A stretch of DNA of 64,000 nucleotides. Origin: Calditrichota bacterium. Its GTDB lineage: Bacteria; Calditrichota; Calditrichia; RBG-13-44-9; J042. The stretch covers positions 1-64,000 of the forward strand of contig JAADJD010000024.1 in the NCBI GenBank assembly GCA_013150955.1. The letters run 5' to 3'. The translations under genes and the position numbers were made by a program. Below, in pieces: positions 26,392 through 35,644 of this stretch; the stretch's first letter is position 1, and every line of letters starts with the position of its first letter. The notes under the pieces were generated by a model. The model ran no database searches, was not told the origin of the DNA, and saw only the letters and a list, made by a program, of their open reading frames with translations.

Positions 26392-29028
26392 TTATTTGAT
26401 GAACAACATTTTCTGGGTCTTGCGATAATATCCAACCTGCAGAACGGCAACGTACAATCCCGAAGCCACAATCCGTCCGGTATCGTCCCGACCATCCCAC
26501 TGCACCCGATAACGACCCGCCTGACTGGGCGACTCCCACAGGTGCCGCACTACCTGACCGCTGGCATTGTAAATGGTCAGTACAATCCTGTCTCCCGCGC
26601 GGGCAATGGTTTCAGGAATGGAAAATCGCAAAGTGGTCGATGGATTAAAAGGATTGGGAAAATTCGGATGCAACACAAATTCTGTGGGAATTTCAACCGG
26701 TGTTGCCGAGACCATCCCCAGATAGGTTCGATTTCCATTGAAATCCACGTCATAAAGTTTGTAGTAATACGTTATTCCATTTTCCACCGACTGATCCTCA
26801 AATTCATACACCTTTCGTGTGGTGCTGTTGCCACTACCTCTCAACTGGGGATTGAATTGATAAGAAGCAATTTCAGTGAAAGGCCCCGATTCTGTCGTGG
26901 CCCGCTCAAGGACAAAGCCCAGATTGTTTACCTCGGATTCGGTTACCCAGCACAATAAGACCGAACCATTCCCGGCCAGCGCTTCAAAGGCAGACAACGT
27001 TACCGGCAGTGCATTGTCCCCCGTGTTGGAAGCAATGGTAAACTCCGAAAATGAGGTGAGCCCTGCTGCAAACAGGCGATTGCCAATGCGGGTGGTATTC
27101 AAAGGAATCCAGGGAGACGTGTTATCCGTGCGTTTCACAATGACCAGACGATCGGGATTGGAAACTCCCGGCAAATTGTTGATGTCCAGAGAGATAGTGT
27201 AGGTTATATTGGTAAGATCGGTGGACGTCACCGACCAGTACCGATCGGGAGCCACCACATTGGGCGTAACGGTTGTGCCATCCGGTGCAGTGGCCGATCC
27301 AGAAAAGGTATTATTCGTCGGCCCGGAATTGTAACGCACCACCGTGACCGATCCGCCATCTGTGTCCGAGTTTGCGGTAAAATCCAGCGTGGCACCGGTA
27401 GAGCCCATCAAAAACTCGCCCGTTTGAGAGGCCCGAACGGAAGCGGTGGTTGTATTATCTCCTTCCACCACCGTGGCAATCTGATCCACTTCCACATCGG
27501 TGAAAATGCTGGTGATTCCTGTAAACGGCCAGTAGACTTTCAAAGAATCGATTTTGGTCGCACTGCCCAGCCCAAAATGCGCCCGGAGATTCACACTCCC
27601 CAGCCCATAACTGGGAGTAATTTCCCGCAATTGCCAGATAGATCCCACCCCCGTATTGGCCTTGACCTGAATTCGGGTGCCGATGCCCTGTCGATTGGAA
27701 GTGGTACCCTGGGCGATGAAGATAATGTAATGGTTGGTATTTCCCTGATTTTTCAATTCATTGTGGTAAAGATTATTTTCGTTGAAACGGTCATTGTGAA
27801 CGACCATCAGATCCAGAAAGCCGTCATGATCGTAGTCGGCAAAGGCACACCCCCGCGAATTGTTCGTATCCGTCACCGCAATGGTGTTGGTAATTTTTGT
27901 GAAGGTGTAATTGGGCGGCCCATCATTGCTGTACAGAAAATTATACACCACCCAGCCCACATCTTTGGCATTGGCCACGTAAAGATCCAGATCGCCATCG
28001 TTATCGTAATCGCCCCAGGTGGCCCCGTAAGAAGGCCCCCCATCGGTTACGATGACACCGGTGGTAATTCGGGTGAAGGTGCCATCGCCATTGTTGCGGT
28101 ACAGATAGTTATTTTCACCCAGGGAGTCGCCCTTGGCGTTGGTGAGGAAAAGATCCAGGTCACCGTCATTATCATAATCGCCCCAGGCTGCACCGTGAGT
28201 AATCACCGTATCATCGAAGGTTGCCGTTAAAATGCGGGTAAAAATGCCATTGCCATCGTTCCGGTACAGGTGGCTGGAGTTTTTCCGTCCACCGGAACAG
28301 ACAAACACATCCAGATCACCATCATTGTCAAAATCGGCCCAGCTATGCGCGGCGGCAAAGGTGGAGTCGGTTAACAAATCTCCAGCCGCACTTTGCGCCA
28401 GCTTGGTGAGCACCCCGGTACCATCATTTTGAAATAGAAAAGGCGCCCTGGGCAGTGGCGTGGAGGCTCCCAGCCGGGGCGTTCCATTGGTGACAAACAA
28501 ATCCAGGTCGCCATCGCCATCGTAATCAATCCAGGCACAACTGGCCGAATGCTCGTCTTCGTTTACCGCGTCCCCGGTGGTGATCATGGTAAAGGTGCCA
28601 TCCCCATTGTTCTCAAACAGATCATTGTTCCGGGTACCCCCGAACAAAGGCGTGGTATTGTAGGTGGCCGTGGTGACGTAAACATCCGGATCCCCATCGC
28701 CGTCGTAATCGCCCCAGGTTGATCCCGCCGAAATCATCGATTCGGTTACAATGTCCCCGGTAGTAATCTGGGTGAAGACGCCCCCACCATCATTTCGGTA
28801 AAGGAAATTTTCCTGTGGAACGCTTTCCGCACCGTTGGTAATGAAAAAATCCAGATCTCCATCCATGTCATAATCGATCCAGGCAATGGTATTGGACGCA
28901 CCCGGTTTGGGCCAGGTGATGGTGACACGACTGAAAGGATCCTGTGCATAGAGGTATCCCAGATGACAAATTCCTAAAATTACCAAAGCATAGACGAATG
29001 CTCTTCCGTTCGTAAAACGAATCCCCAT
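26392..29028 (-). CDS. Secreted FG-GAP/ASPIC-UnbV protein with carboxyl-terminal sorting domain
   Basis: 878 residues; GGAGGAG lies 4 bases before the ATG. Signal peptide (about 1-29). Roughly seven FG-GAP/VCBS blades (30-415) carry calcium-type loops such as DYDGDGDPDVY and DFDNDGDLDVF, forming a seven-blade propeller like an integrin alpha chain. An ASPIC/UnbV-type domain follows (about 430-510), then a region with a fibronectin-like strand set. The last 90 residues start with PNFPNPFNPST and end in RKTQKMLFIK, a FlgD-like sorting domain seen in proteins sent to the surface through type IX-like secretion in FCB bacteria. Role unknown; adhesion or extracellular binding is likely. Terminator follows. 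Confidence 0.9.
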   Translation of the reverse strand: MGIRFTNGRAFVYALVILGICHLGYLYAQDPFSRVTITWPKPGASNTIAWIDYDMDGDLDFFITNGAESVPQENFLYRNDGGGVFTQITTGDIVTESMISAGSTWGDYDGDGDPDVYVTTATYNTTPLFGGTRNNDLFENNGDGTFTMITTGDAVNEDEHSASCAWIDYDGDGDLDLFVTNGTPRLGASTPLPRAPFLFQNDGTGVLTKLAQSAAGDLLTDSTFAAAHSWADFDNDGDLDVFVCSGGRKNSSHLYRNDGNGIFTRILTATFDDTVITHGAAWGDYDNDGDLDLFLTNAKGDSLGENNYLYRNNGDGTFTRITTGVIVTDGGPSYGATWGDYDNDGDLDLYVANAKDVGWVVYNFLYSNDGPPNYTFTKITNTIAVTDTNNSRGCAFADYDHDGFLDLMVVHNDRFNENNLYHNELKNQGNTNHYIIFIAQGTTSNRQGIGTRIQVKANTGVGSIWQLREITPSYGLGSVNLRAHFGLGSATKIDSLKVYWPFTGITSIFTDVEVDQIATVVEGDNTTTASVRASQTGEFLMGSTGATLDFTANSDTDGGSVTVVRYNSGPTNNTFSGSATAPDGTTVTPNVVAPDRYWSVTSTDLTNITYTISLDINNLPGVSNPDRLVIVKRTDNTSPWIPLNTTRIGNRLFAAGLTSFSEFTIASNTGDNALPVTLSAFEALAGNGSVLLCWVTESEVNNLGFVLERATTESGPFTEIASYQFNPQLRGSGNSTTRKVYEFEDQSVENGITYYYKLYDVDFNGNRTYLGMVSATPVEIPTEFVLHPNFPNPFNPSTTLRFSIPETIARAGDRIVLTIYNASGQVVRHLWESPSQAGRYRVQWDGRDDTGRIVASGLYVAVLQVGYYRKTQKMLFIK

Positions 29029-29206
29029 GTGGCTCCTCCTGTTTTGCTAATTATCAATGACCAGAGATAGTTCAAATTAACCGGGCAACACTATCTGGCA
29101 TGTTGAGCGGCTCACGATTTTTGAAAACCGTTTTTTATTTCCCGATTCGGGGCGATAAATTCAACGGTCAGAGGTTTCCGGAATAAGTAAGCAGAAAGGA
29201 GTCATC

Positions 29207-29779
29207 ATGGTTCGGATCACCCGGGTGTACACCCGTACCGGAGACAAAGGAACGACCCATCTGGCCGGTGGACAAAAGATCGCCAAATCGGCGTTGCGGA
29301 TAGAAGCTTATGGCACTGTGGATGAGCTGAATGCCTTTCTGGGATGGGCCATCGAAGGAATGAAGGATTGTGGGGAGCTGGATCCATTACCGTCCCGAAT
29401 GCGGCGCATTCAACAGGAGCTGTTTGATCTGGGCGCCCAGCTGGCTGTACTTCCAGAAGACCGGCGAGCGGATACTCCAACCATTCACAAACCATTGATT
29501 GACCGGCTGGAACAGGAAATTGACGAGATGAATACCCATCTGCCCGCACTCACCTCTTTTGTCTTACCTGGCGGTGGAGAAATTGCGACTCGCCTTCACA
29601 TTGCACGCACCGTTTGCCGGCGTGCCGAGCGTGCGGTTGTGCGACTGGCGGAAGCGGAACCGCTGGACGGCAGCGAGATTGCCTATTTGAATCGATTGAG
29701 CGACTGGTTATTTGTGGCCGCCCGGTATGTCGCGCATCAACTGGGCAGGGATGAAATATTGTGGAGCAGCAACCGGTGA
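29207..29779 (+). CDS. Cob(I)alamin adenosyltransferase, PduO type
   Basis: 190 residues; AAAGGAG is 6 bases before the ATG. It transfers the adenosyl group of ATP to cob(I)alamin, giving coenzyme B12. Family marks are TRTGDKGTTHLAGG (ATP site near the start), RIEAYGTVDELNAFLGW, the LPGG loop and the long helix RTVCRRAERAVVRLAE with SEIAYLNRLSDWLF. Length is normal for the trimeric PduO family. It stands alone, with no B12-using enzyme or cobalamin riboswitch visible nearby. A tRNA gene on the opposite strand ends 7 bases beyond it. Confidence 0.95.
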   Translation: MVRITRVYTRTGDKGTTHLAGGQKIAKSALRIEAYGTVDELNAFLGWAIEGMKDCGELDPLPSRMRRIQQELFDLGAQLAVLPEDRRADTPTIHKPLIDRLEQEIDEMNTHLPALTSFVLPGGGEIATRLHIARTVCRRAERAVVRLAEAEPLDGSEIAYLNRLSDWLFVAARYVAHQLGRDEILWSSNR

Positions 29780-29785
29780 AGAAGG

Positions 29786-29861
29786 TGGAGCCACCGGGCG
29801 GACTCGAACCGCCAACCTGCTGATTACGAATCAGCTGCTCTACCGGTTGAGCTACGGTGGC
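29786..29861 (-). tRNA. tRNA-Thr (anticodon CGT)
   Basis: 76 bases including an encoded CCA (29788-29786). The acceptor stem is GCCACCG/CGGTGGC. The anticodon stem GCTGA/TCAGC holds the loop TTCGTAA, giving anticodon CGT for codon ACG. The T arm has GGTTCGAGTCC and the D arm GCTCAACCGGTAGAGC. All stems pair. It converges with the adenosyltransferase gene. Confidence 0.97.
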
Positions 29862-29940
29862 TTCAATCGGCCCAAATTTAACTGCCATTCGGTTTTAACG
29901 CAATGATTTAGTAAGAATTTCCCCGCCTCCATTTTAAACG

Positions 29941-30204
29941 GGATATGCATTAGCCTACGAATGACACGAATTCACCCAAATAATAAACCCAAATTATGCT
30001 TTAGACCACGAATTGCACGAATTAACACAAATAAAAATAATAAAATCCATTTGATGATATTTGGATGAAAATGTGTTCCAGGTTTTTCGCGATTTTGCAG
30101 ATATTTTTTAGCTTCATTCGCGTGATTCGTGGTTTAACGCTTTATTTGAGGTTAATATTTTTCGGATGAATTCGGGTAATTCGCGGTTTCATGTATAATC
30201 CGGG
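29941..30204. repeat. Family B composite locus
   Basis: A near-complete copy (29988-about 30151, CCCAAATTATGC to TTTATTTGAGG) lies between a diverged left arm (29941-29987) and a diverged right arm ending CCGGG at 30204. This suggests another insertion within an older copy. Nothing else is seen in 29862-30310. Confidence 0.75.
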
Positions 30205-30336
30205 TTCATTAGATCGAACCCAAAAACTTTTTCATCCGGTATAATATTCTGCTTGCAATGGTCGGGAATCATCGTAAATTGATGCTGGCTAATAAACCAA
30301 AAAACACCGCTCTGACACATCGAAAGGAGGCCTGTC

Positions 30337-31182
30337 ATGAAATATGTAAGCAAAGGATTGATTTTTTCTTTATTATTGGTTTTTAGCACCCAGATCTTCG
30401 GTGGCGTTCGCATTACCATAAAAGAAACGGATTATTCCCCCTATTCCGAGCCCCGAACAACCACTACGGTTTTTCAGATCGATGACGGGAAGTTACGAAT
30501 GGATTTAGAGGAGGACGGCAAGACGATTTCTTATATTTATTTGCAACAGCAAAACATTGTTCATCTCATCGATCATTCCCGAAAGGCCTACGCTACCATA
30601 ACCGAAGAAGATATTCAACGCATGGCGGGACAGATGAAAACGGCGATGAATCAGGCCATGCAGATGATGCAGGAAAAACTGAAGGATCTTCCAGCCGATC
30701 AGCGAGAGATGATTGAAAAAATGATGAAAGAACAAATGCCTCCGCCCACACCGCCCGCCGAACCGAAGGTTGAGTTTAAGAAGGTGGGCACCGGTGAAAA
30801 AGTGGGACAATGGACGTGCGATCGCTGGGAAATTTACAAAGATGGTGTCAAGGCCGAAGTCATCTGGGTCAGCGCATCCAATCAATTGCCAGAAGGAACG
30901 CAGATTATTCAGCTTTTTCAGAAATTTACTGAGTTCTGGACAACCGGTTTTAAAAAACTGCTGGGCGATGAAATGGGAATGGAATGGTTTTCCACCAAAT
31001 TTCAGGAAAAAATCAATGGATTTCCCGTTGCGGGTGTAACCTACGAAAACGGACAGGAAACGTCCCGATGGGAGCTGGTCTCCGCAGAATCCCGAACCTC
31101 AGAAAAATCCGCATTTCTTCCCCCGGCTGAGTACCAGCGGATCGCACTGGAGGCTCTGTGGCAAATGGACGAGTCCCCGTAA
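30337..31182 (+). CDS. Exported DUF4412-like protein
   Basis: 281 residues; AAAGGAGG lies 7 bases ahead of the ATG. A signal peptide (FSLLLVFSTQIFGG) is followed by a beta-rich region opening VRITIKETDYSPYS and DGKLRMDLEEDGKTISYIY. It then has a methionine-rich helix (MAGQMKTAMNQAMQMMQEKL, residues about 90-130) and a second part with WTCDRWEIYKDG. The pattern of a sensor-like beta sheet around a Met-rich insertion matches DUF4412, a family of unknown function in the periplasm. It is monocistronic between repeat-filled gaps. Function not known. Confidence 0.75.
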   Translation: MKYVSKGLIFSLLLVFSTQIFGGVRITIKETDYSPYSEPRTTTTVFQIDDGKLRMDLEEDGKTISYIYLQQQNIVHLIDHSRKAYATITEEDIQRMAGQMKTAMNQAMQMMQEKLKDLPADQREMIEKMMKEQMPPPTPPAEPKVEFKKVGTGEKVGQWTCDRWEIYKDGVKAEVIWVSASNQLPEGTQIIQLFQKFTEFWTTGFKKLLGDEMGMEWFSTKFQEKINGFPVAGVTYENGQETSRWELVSAESRTSEKSAFLPPAEYQRIALEALWQMDESP

Positions 31183-31205
31183 TTATCCTTAATGCTTAAT
31201 TAAAC

Positions 31206-31569
31206 TCAGATTTTGCATGAACCACGAATGACGCAAATAAGCACGAATAAACCCAGATTGTGCATTAGAACCACGAATAACACGAATGAACACAAATAAA
31301 AATAGAAAAATACATTGGATTATGTCCGGATGAAAATTTATTTCAGGGTTTATTCGCGATTTTGTAGATATTTTTTGGGTTTCATTCGCGTGATTCGCGG
31401 TTTAACCCAGATTATGTATTAGCCTACGAATTACACGAATAAACACAAAAGAAATAATAAAATACGTTTGACTCTATCTGGATGAAAATGTGTTCCGGGA
31501 GATATTAACGATTTTGTGTATATTTTTCGGATTCATTCGCGTGATTCGCAGCTTCATGCATCACCAAGG
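31206..31569. repeat. Family B, two copies in tandem plus a partial arm
   Basis: A partial arm (31206-31250), then a copy from 31251 (CCCAGATTGTGCATTAG) whose right end stops at GGTTTAA (31404), where a third copy starts CCCAGATTATGTATTAG (31405) and runs to about 31569. It fills the whole gap between two convergent genes. Confidence 0.8.
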
Positions 31570-31570
31570 T

Positions 31571-32842
31571 TTAATGAGAAGCTATCCATTGTTTCAGTTG
31601 CCAAAGTGCGGCCTGATTTTCCTCGTCCGAGGCAAAAGGTCGGTAGCCAAAATCCCTGCCGGTGACTTCCACGATTACCGAATAGATCTCCTCCCGTAAA
31701 TAAGGGATTTCTGTTTGTTCCAGCAATGCGACCGCTAAAGTCAATCCCTTTCGGGGTTCCTGAATGATCCAAAGACGAATACAATCCCATTGCTGGAACT
31801 CATCGATGAACTGCTGGCAATCCTCTGGCACCCCGGATGAGCTATCCGGCAAATCGAATGATGGCGTCCTCCCAGAAAATTCCGAATCGATGATTTCTGA
31901 ACGATGCGTATCAGCGTTGGCAGTTTTATGGAAATGATTACCAGCCGCCACAAATCCCAGGATCAGACCACCGACAATAACGCTTCCGATAAGAAGGTGT
32001 AGAAACGCCCGTTTTCGATTGCTGGCACGGATAACATACAACACCAGGCTCAGCAAAAGCAGGACGGCGCCGTACGTGGTGACCACCGTGGGGCCACTGG
32101 GCAGATCCGCCTGATACGAAATCCACAACCCAATCACGGAAACCAGGGTTCCCAGAACCCATCCCAATACCAGCTGCAGCCAGAGCTTATCGGTCAGCAT
32201 CAGGGTGGCAATTCCCGGAACAACCAGGAAAACGAACACCAACAGGACTCCCGCAGTGCTTACGGAATGGGTGATCACGATACCAAAAGTTACATAAAAT
32301 AGAAAATCCCAGAAACGCACATTCCACCCCCTTGCGTAAGCCGCCTCGGGGTTATTGGAAATAAGAATAAAACGTTTGCGAAATATAAAGTGAAAGAGCC
32401 CGACCAGTGCATAAATGATGGCTGCCTGAAGGATGGTCGGCCATTGCACCCAGAGGATACTGCCGGTCATGATTTCTTTAATATGCTCTGCACCCTGCGG
32501 GGCTTTGTCGACCACCAGAATGGCAACCGCCGCTGCCAGGGCATAAACCAGACCAATGATGGCCTCCTGGGGAATTTTTTCTGAACGAAAACGAGATAGC
32601 GAAAAAATAGCCGCCCCCAGGATGGTAAAACTCAGGGAGAACCAGTAAGCGCCAGTCGATTGCGGGGGCAGGCCAAAAAGAAAGGCGACAGTGGTTCCCA
32701 GAGCCGCAATCTGCGCCAGTGAAAGATCGACAAAGATCACCTTCCGGCGAATGACGTGAATCCCCAGATAGGAATGAATCCCCACCAGCACCAGACATTC
32801 CACAAATGCTGGCAACATAATATCCAATATACCCGGCTGCAT
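31571..32842 (-). CDS. Metal ABC transporter permease with extra carboxyl-terminal domain
   Basis: 423 residues. Residues 1-300 hold about nine membrane helices of the ABC-3 (ZnuB/MntB) type, with SLAQIAALGTT near the start and the coupling-helix region RFILISNNPEAAYARG. It imports zinc, manganese or iron. Family members are usually about 270-290 residues; here a soluble tail of about 120 residues is added. The tail ends VTGRDFGYRPF...ALWQLKQWI, which recalls the closing turn of HEAT-like helical proteins. It follows the binding protein by 4 bases. No ATPase gene is present in the operon. Confidence 0.88.
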   Translation of the reverse strand: MQPGILDIMLPAFVECLVLVGIHSYLGIHVIRRKVIFVDLSLAQIAALGTTVAFLFGLPPQSTGAYWFSLSFTILGAAIFSLSRFRSEKIPQEAIIGLVYALAAAVAILVVDKAPQGAEHIKEIMTGSILWVQWPTILQAAIIYALVGLFHFIFRKRFILISNNPEAAYARGWNVRFWDFLFYVTFGIVITHSVSTAGVLLVFVFLVVPGIATLMLTDKLWLQLVLGWVLGTLVSVIGLWISYQADLPSGPTVVTTYGAVLLLLSLVLYVIRASNRKRAFLHLLIGSVIVGGLILGFVAAGNHFHKTANADTHRSEIIDSEFSGRTPSFDLPDSSSGVPEDCQQFIDEFQQWDCIRLWIIQEPRKGLTLAVALLEQTEIPYLREEIYSVIVEVTGRDFGYRPFASDEENQAALWQLKQWIASH

Positions 32843-32846
32843 GGCA

Positions 32847-33890
32847 CTACTCCCCGCTATAGGCTTTCTGGAATCCCTCCGTCAGTTGATCAACCCAGTA
32901 ATCAATCAACTGAAAATAATTTTGCACTTCCGGCGTGCCTCCCACACCCAGCGGCACCACCACCGCCACGCCATGAACCTTCCGGGCAATTTCCTGCACT
33001 TTTTTCTGGCTAAAGTAATTGGCAGCCAGAATGACCCGCACATCCTGCTGACGCATCTGCTGAATCAATTTCTCCACGTGACGGGGCGATGGCGGAATTC
33101 CGGGTCGAGGCTCCACATATCCAATAATCTCCAGCTGGAACACATCACGGAAGTAAGCCCAATTTTTGTGATAGGCCACCAGCTTCCGGTGGTGCAATGG
33201 CAGCATGGCTTTCATCCATCCGCCCAGGTAATCTATCAACGGCCTGCCACGGTATTTTTTGTCCTGCAGAAATGGAATCAACTTATGTTGTATGGTGAGT
33301 CGGGTAAGTACTTCACCGGTCAGCAACCTGACCAGGACATCCCCAAACATCCGCCGGTCAATTTCCTCTTTGAACGCCTGCAGTCGCTGCTGAAAGTATT
33401 CCGCCAGCTCTGGACGGAGGTTGATGAATCCGCTGGCGATGTTCTCGGCAATGATTTTGGCATTTAATGGACTGGTGTGAACATGGGGATTCCCATAAAT
33501 ATGCACATCCCCCTGACTTCGATCCACTACCGCAGGGACGTCCAGCATGCGGATGCCCTGGGCCACCGCCACATAACCGGGCTGGCCGCTGAGTATTCGG
33601 GGATTTCCCGCCTTTTCCTGAAGCGCGGGCACCCACAGTTCCAGATCCAGGCCGGTTTCAATAAACACATCGGCGCGACTCAACCAGAGGGCATAGCTGG
33701 GCCGGGGCCGAATGTAATGCGCATTTTCATTGCCGGAAACAATAAACTTTACCTCGACATGTTCCCCACCGATATAACGCGCGATGTCCGCATAGGTGCT
33801 TAACGTTGCCACAACCTGGATTTTTTGCGCCATTGCAGGGGATATTCCCAATAGTAAAACCAAATAAAAATTTATGAATATTGATCGCAT
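32847..33890 (-). CDS. Periplasmic metal-binding protein of a zinc/manganese ABC transporter
   Basis: 347 residues from the ATG 6 bases after GGAGG; the open frame extends 71 codons upstream into the porin gene but has no ribosome site. The signal peptide ends SPAMAQ. The body is of the TroA/ZnuA type: ATLSTYADIARYIGG at the start, a metal-ligand His in NENAHYIRPRPS, more in NPHVHTSPLNAK, and a later acidic region (VEPRPGIPPSPRHVEKL). The His-rich loop of true ZnuA proteins is absent, so zinc versus manganese is open. It sits between the outer-membrane protein (13-base gap) and the permease (4-base gap). Confidence 0.88.
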   Translation of the reverse strand: MRSIFINFYLVLLLGISPAMAQKIQVVATLSTYADIARYIGGEHVEVKFIVSGNENAHYIRPRPSYALWLSRADVFIETGLDLELWVPALQEKAGNPRILSGQPGYVAVAQGIRMLDVPAVVDRSQGDVHIYGNPHVHTSPLNAKIIAENIASGFINLRPELAEYFQQRLQAFKEEIDRRMFGDVLVRLLTGEVLTRLTIQHKLIPFLQDKKYRGRPLIDYLGGWMKAMLPLHHRKLVAYHKNWAYFRDVFQLEIIGYVEPRPGIPPSPRHVEKLIQQMRQQDVRVILAANYFSQKKVQEIARKVHGVAVVVPLGVGGTPEVQNYFQLIDYWVDQLTEGFQKAYSGE

Positions 33891-33903
33891 GTTGATCCTC
33901 CGT

Positions 33904-35172
33904 TCAATATTTTTCATGTTTGTGCGGGCCAAAAGACCAATCCACCTGAAGCAACAAACGTTGATCCCTGTGTCCCCATCTTCCCAATGGCCGTTGATAT
34001 TCCAGCCGCAGAAACACGTATTCGCTCTGCCAGAACGTCCAGTACGGTACCAGCTGCCATTGAAAAGCCGGTTCTTCTCCGATTGCGACAGGTTGAACGG
34101 CATCTACCCGCAATCCAAGAAGACTCCGTCGGGAAAGGCGGAACTGGGTGTAGCTATAGCCGCCCCAGCGATGCAAAACGCTGCCGGAGGTCACGGATTT
34201 TTTCAGATACAGGATCTCTGCCCGCCATATCCATTCCCGATACAGTGCCTGTTGCGGCGGCGACCAGCTTATCGTAATGTCCATTCCCAGAAGAGATGTC
34301 CAGTCCCGGCCGGGCACGAAGCGATTTGATGCGTTTTCTGTCGGCCCGGTTAAACCGCTCAAACCAATCTCCAGATAGGTTGCCGGTGAAAATTCGAAGT
34401 AATTTTTTATATGAAAAAGCCATGACGGGAATCGCCATCCATTCCCGGGGAACAACAATTCATTTTCTGTGTTGGTGATTTGCACCGATATTTCGTGAGT
34501 TGTGGCCCAGAGGGAGGGCAGAATCCAGTCCACCGACACCCCGGTTTGATTCAGTCCCTCCTCTCCCAAAAACGCCTGATGCACCGGCGGTAGAAAGGCC
34601 TGATCCAGCATGTGCTGATGCCAGCGATTGATTTTCCCAAACTGCTGGCGAAATTTTCCCAGAGTGATGCGTCCCGAAGGCAGCAAGTTTTGCCAGACCA
34701 CATACGCTTCCTCCACGGTAAAACCTTCTTCAGGACGGAAGGACAGAATCGCCTTTGCCACGCTGTAGGGATCCAGACTGGATTGCAGATGAATATCCAG
34801 CAAGCGGAAATGGAATCCGTTTCCCGGAGCCGCTCCATGATCTTCGGGGGTTTCCTCTTCCCGATGCTCTTGCAGCGTTGCCAGCATGTCCACCGTTACA
34901 CTGACTTCGGGATTAAAGGCCCGTAAATTTCGGGAACCCTGGAGAAAGACCCTCCGGGTAAACGTCTGTTCCGTTTCCGGTGGGGTGGACGCTTCTGCCG
35001 CCAGTTCACGTAGCCACTGAATTTGCGGATCCGCATCCAAACCCAACGTGGTATCGATTTGTACCGAATCGGCACGCTGAATTTCTAAGGTATCGTATGG
35101 GAGCACCGACAGAGTTTGCCCAAACAGGCAGATGCAACCCAACAATACCCCCATCCAGGACATGGGGTGCAT
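33904..35172 (-). CDS. Outer-membrane beta-barrel protein of the metal uptake operon
   Basis: 422 residues; GGAGG lies 5 bases before the ATG. A signal peptide (about 1-22) is followed by alternating polar/hydrophobic strands with aromatic ends (YVFLRLEYQRPLGRW, LLLQVDWSFG), typical of a beta barrel. There is no TonB box or plug that I can see. A patch with EEETPEDHGAAPGNGFHF may bind metal. Similar barrels occur beside zinc transporters in several Gram-negative groups, so I infer a metal-specific porin. The family was not identified with certainty. Confidence 0.75.
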   Translation of the reverse strand: MHPMSWMGVLLGCICLFGQTLSVLPYDTLEIQRADSVQIDTTLGLDADPQIQWLRELAAEASTPPETEQTFTRRVFLQGSRNLRAFNPEVSVTVDMLATLQEHREEETPEDHGAAPGNGFHFRLLDIHLQSSLDPYSVAKAILSFRPEEGFTVEEAYVVWQNLLPSGRITLGKFRQQFGKINRWHQHMLDQAFLPPVHQAFLGEEGLNQTGVSVDWILPSLWATTHEISVQITNTENELLFPGNGWRFPSWLFHIKNYFEFSPATYLEIGLSGLTGPTENASNRFVPGRDWTSLLGMDITISWSPPQQALYREWIWRAEILYLKKSVTSGSVLHRWGGYSYTQFRLSRRSLLGLRVDAVQPVAIGEEPAFQWQLVPYWTFWQSEYVFLRLEYQRPLGRWGHRDQRLLLQVDWSFGPHKHEKY

Positions 35173-35213
35173 GGCATCCTCCTTCTATTTTTCTTAAACA
35201 GACGCAAAGGATT

Positions 35214-35516
35214 TTAGAAGGAGGACACAGGAGGGGCTCTGGGAATGCGAGAGAAAGGATGATTCTGTTCCGGGGTTGGCCAATCATCTAAATGAACGGT
35301 GGCAAAGGGCTGAATGAAGGGGGATGAAAATCCCGCAGCGATTTCCAGTGCCACCACATTTTTCTCGATCAGGTGAAAGACACAGCGGCTGGTGTCTGTG
35401 GGAACGTGTTGATGAAATGCCGGCAGCGAGATGGCCAGAATTAGCGCACTGACGGCCAGGATCAGAAAAATGGGAAGAATGCCTTTCCGGATCGATGTCA
35501 GGAACCGATGGCTCAC
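35214..35516 (-). CDS. Small anchored His/Cys protein heading the metal operon
   Basis: 100 residues from a GTG with AAGGGG 6 bases upstream. One hydrophobic helix (ILPIFLILAVSALILAISL) is followed by a short periplasmic part with possible metal ligands (FHQHVPTDTSRCVFH, HLDDW, QNH) and ends PRAPPVSSF. Short His-containing proteins ending in RAPP or RGPP (DUF2946-like, by memory) are seen beside copper and zinc loci. It is the first gene of the operon, 41 bases ahead of the barrel protein. Function unknown; a metal sensor or chaperone is possible. Confidence 0.6.
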   Translation of the reverse strand: MSHRFLTSIRKGILPIFLILAVSALILAISLPAFHQHVPTDTSRCVFHLIEKNVVALEIAAGFSSPFIQPFATVHLDDWPTPEQNHPFSRIPRAPPVSSF

Positions 35517-35588
35517 TGCCCGCCCCTTTACCTTTGACCCGTCAGAATTTAAGATGCCAACCGATAAAGGTAAAGCATTATTGAATAA

Positions 35589-35608
35589 TGTGGAAATCGA
35601 TTCTCACA
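35589..35608 (-). promoter_or_regulatory. Candidate operator of the metal operon
   Basis: TGTGGAAATCGATTCTCACA is a 20-base palindrome with two mismatched pairs, 73 bases ahead of the first gene of the metal operon. Its position and A/T-rich symmetric form suit a Fur/Zur-type or other dimeric regulator. No zur-type gene lies next to it; a Fur-family gene is at 54,152. Confidence 0.45.
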
Positions 35609-35644
35609 GTCGCGCCGCTCCCGTAAGGCCGGGGGCCTGGTTAT

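Noticed and set aside
26142-26399. Hypothetical proteins translated from family B repeats (also near 36,606-36,827, 6,786-7,055, 16,508-16,711 and others)
   Set aside because: They repeat the same peptide (LFLFVLIRVIRG or FHPDIIK-type strings) because the repeat happens to be open in several frames. There are no ribosome sites and no homology beyond the repeat.
29029-29206. Cobalamin riboswitch ahead of the adenosyltransferase
   Set aside because: The 178-base leader lacks the B12 box and is too short for the usual fold.
33891-34103. Longer start of the metal-binding protein
   Set aside because: The added 71 residues overlap the end of the porin gene in another frame, contain no signal peptide and lack a ribosome site. 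The ATG at 33,890 starts a proper signal peptide.
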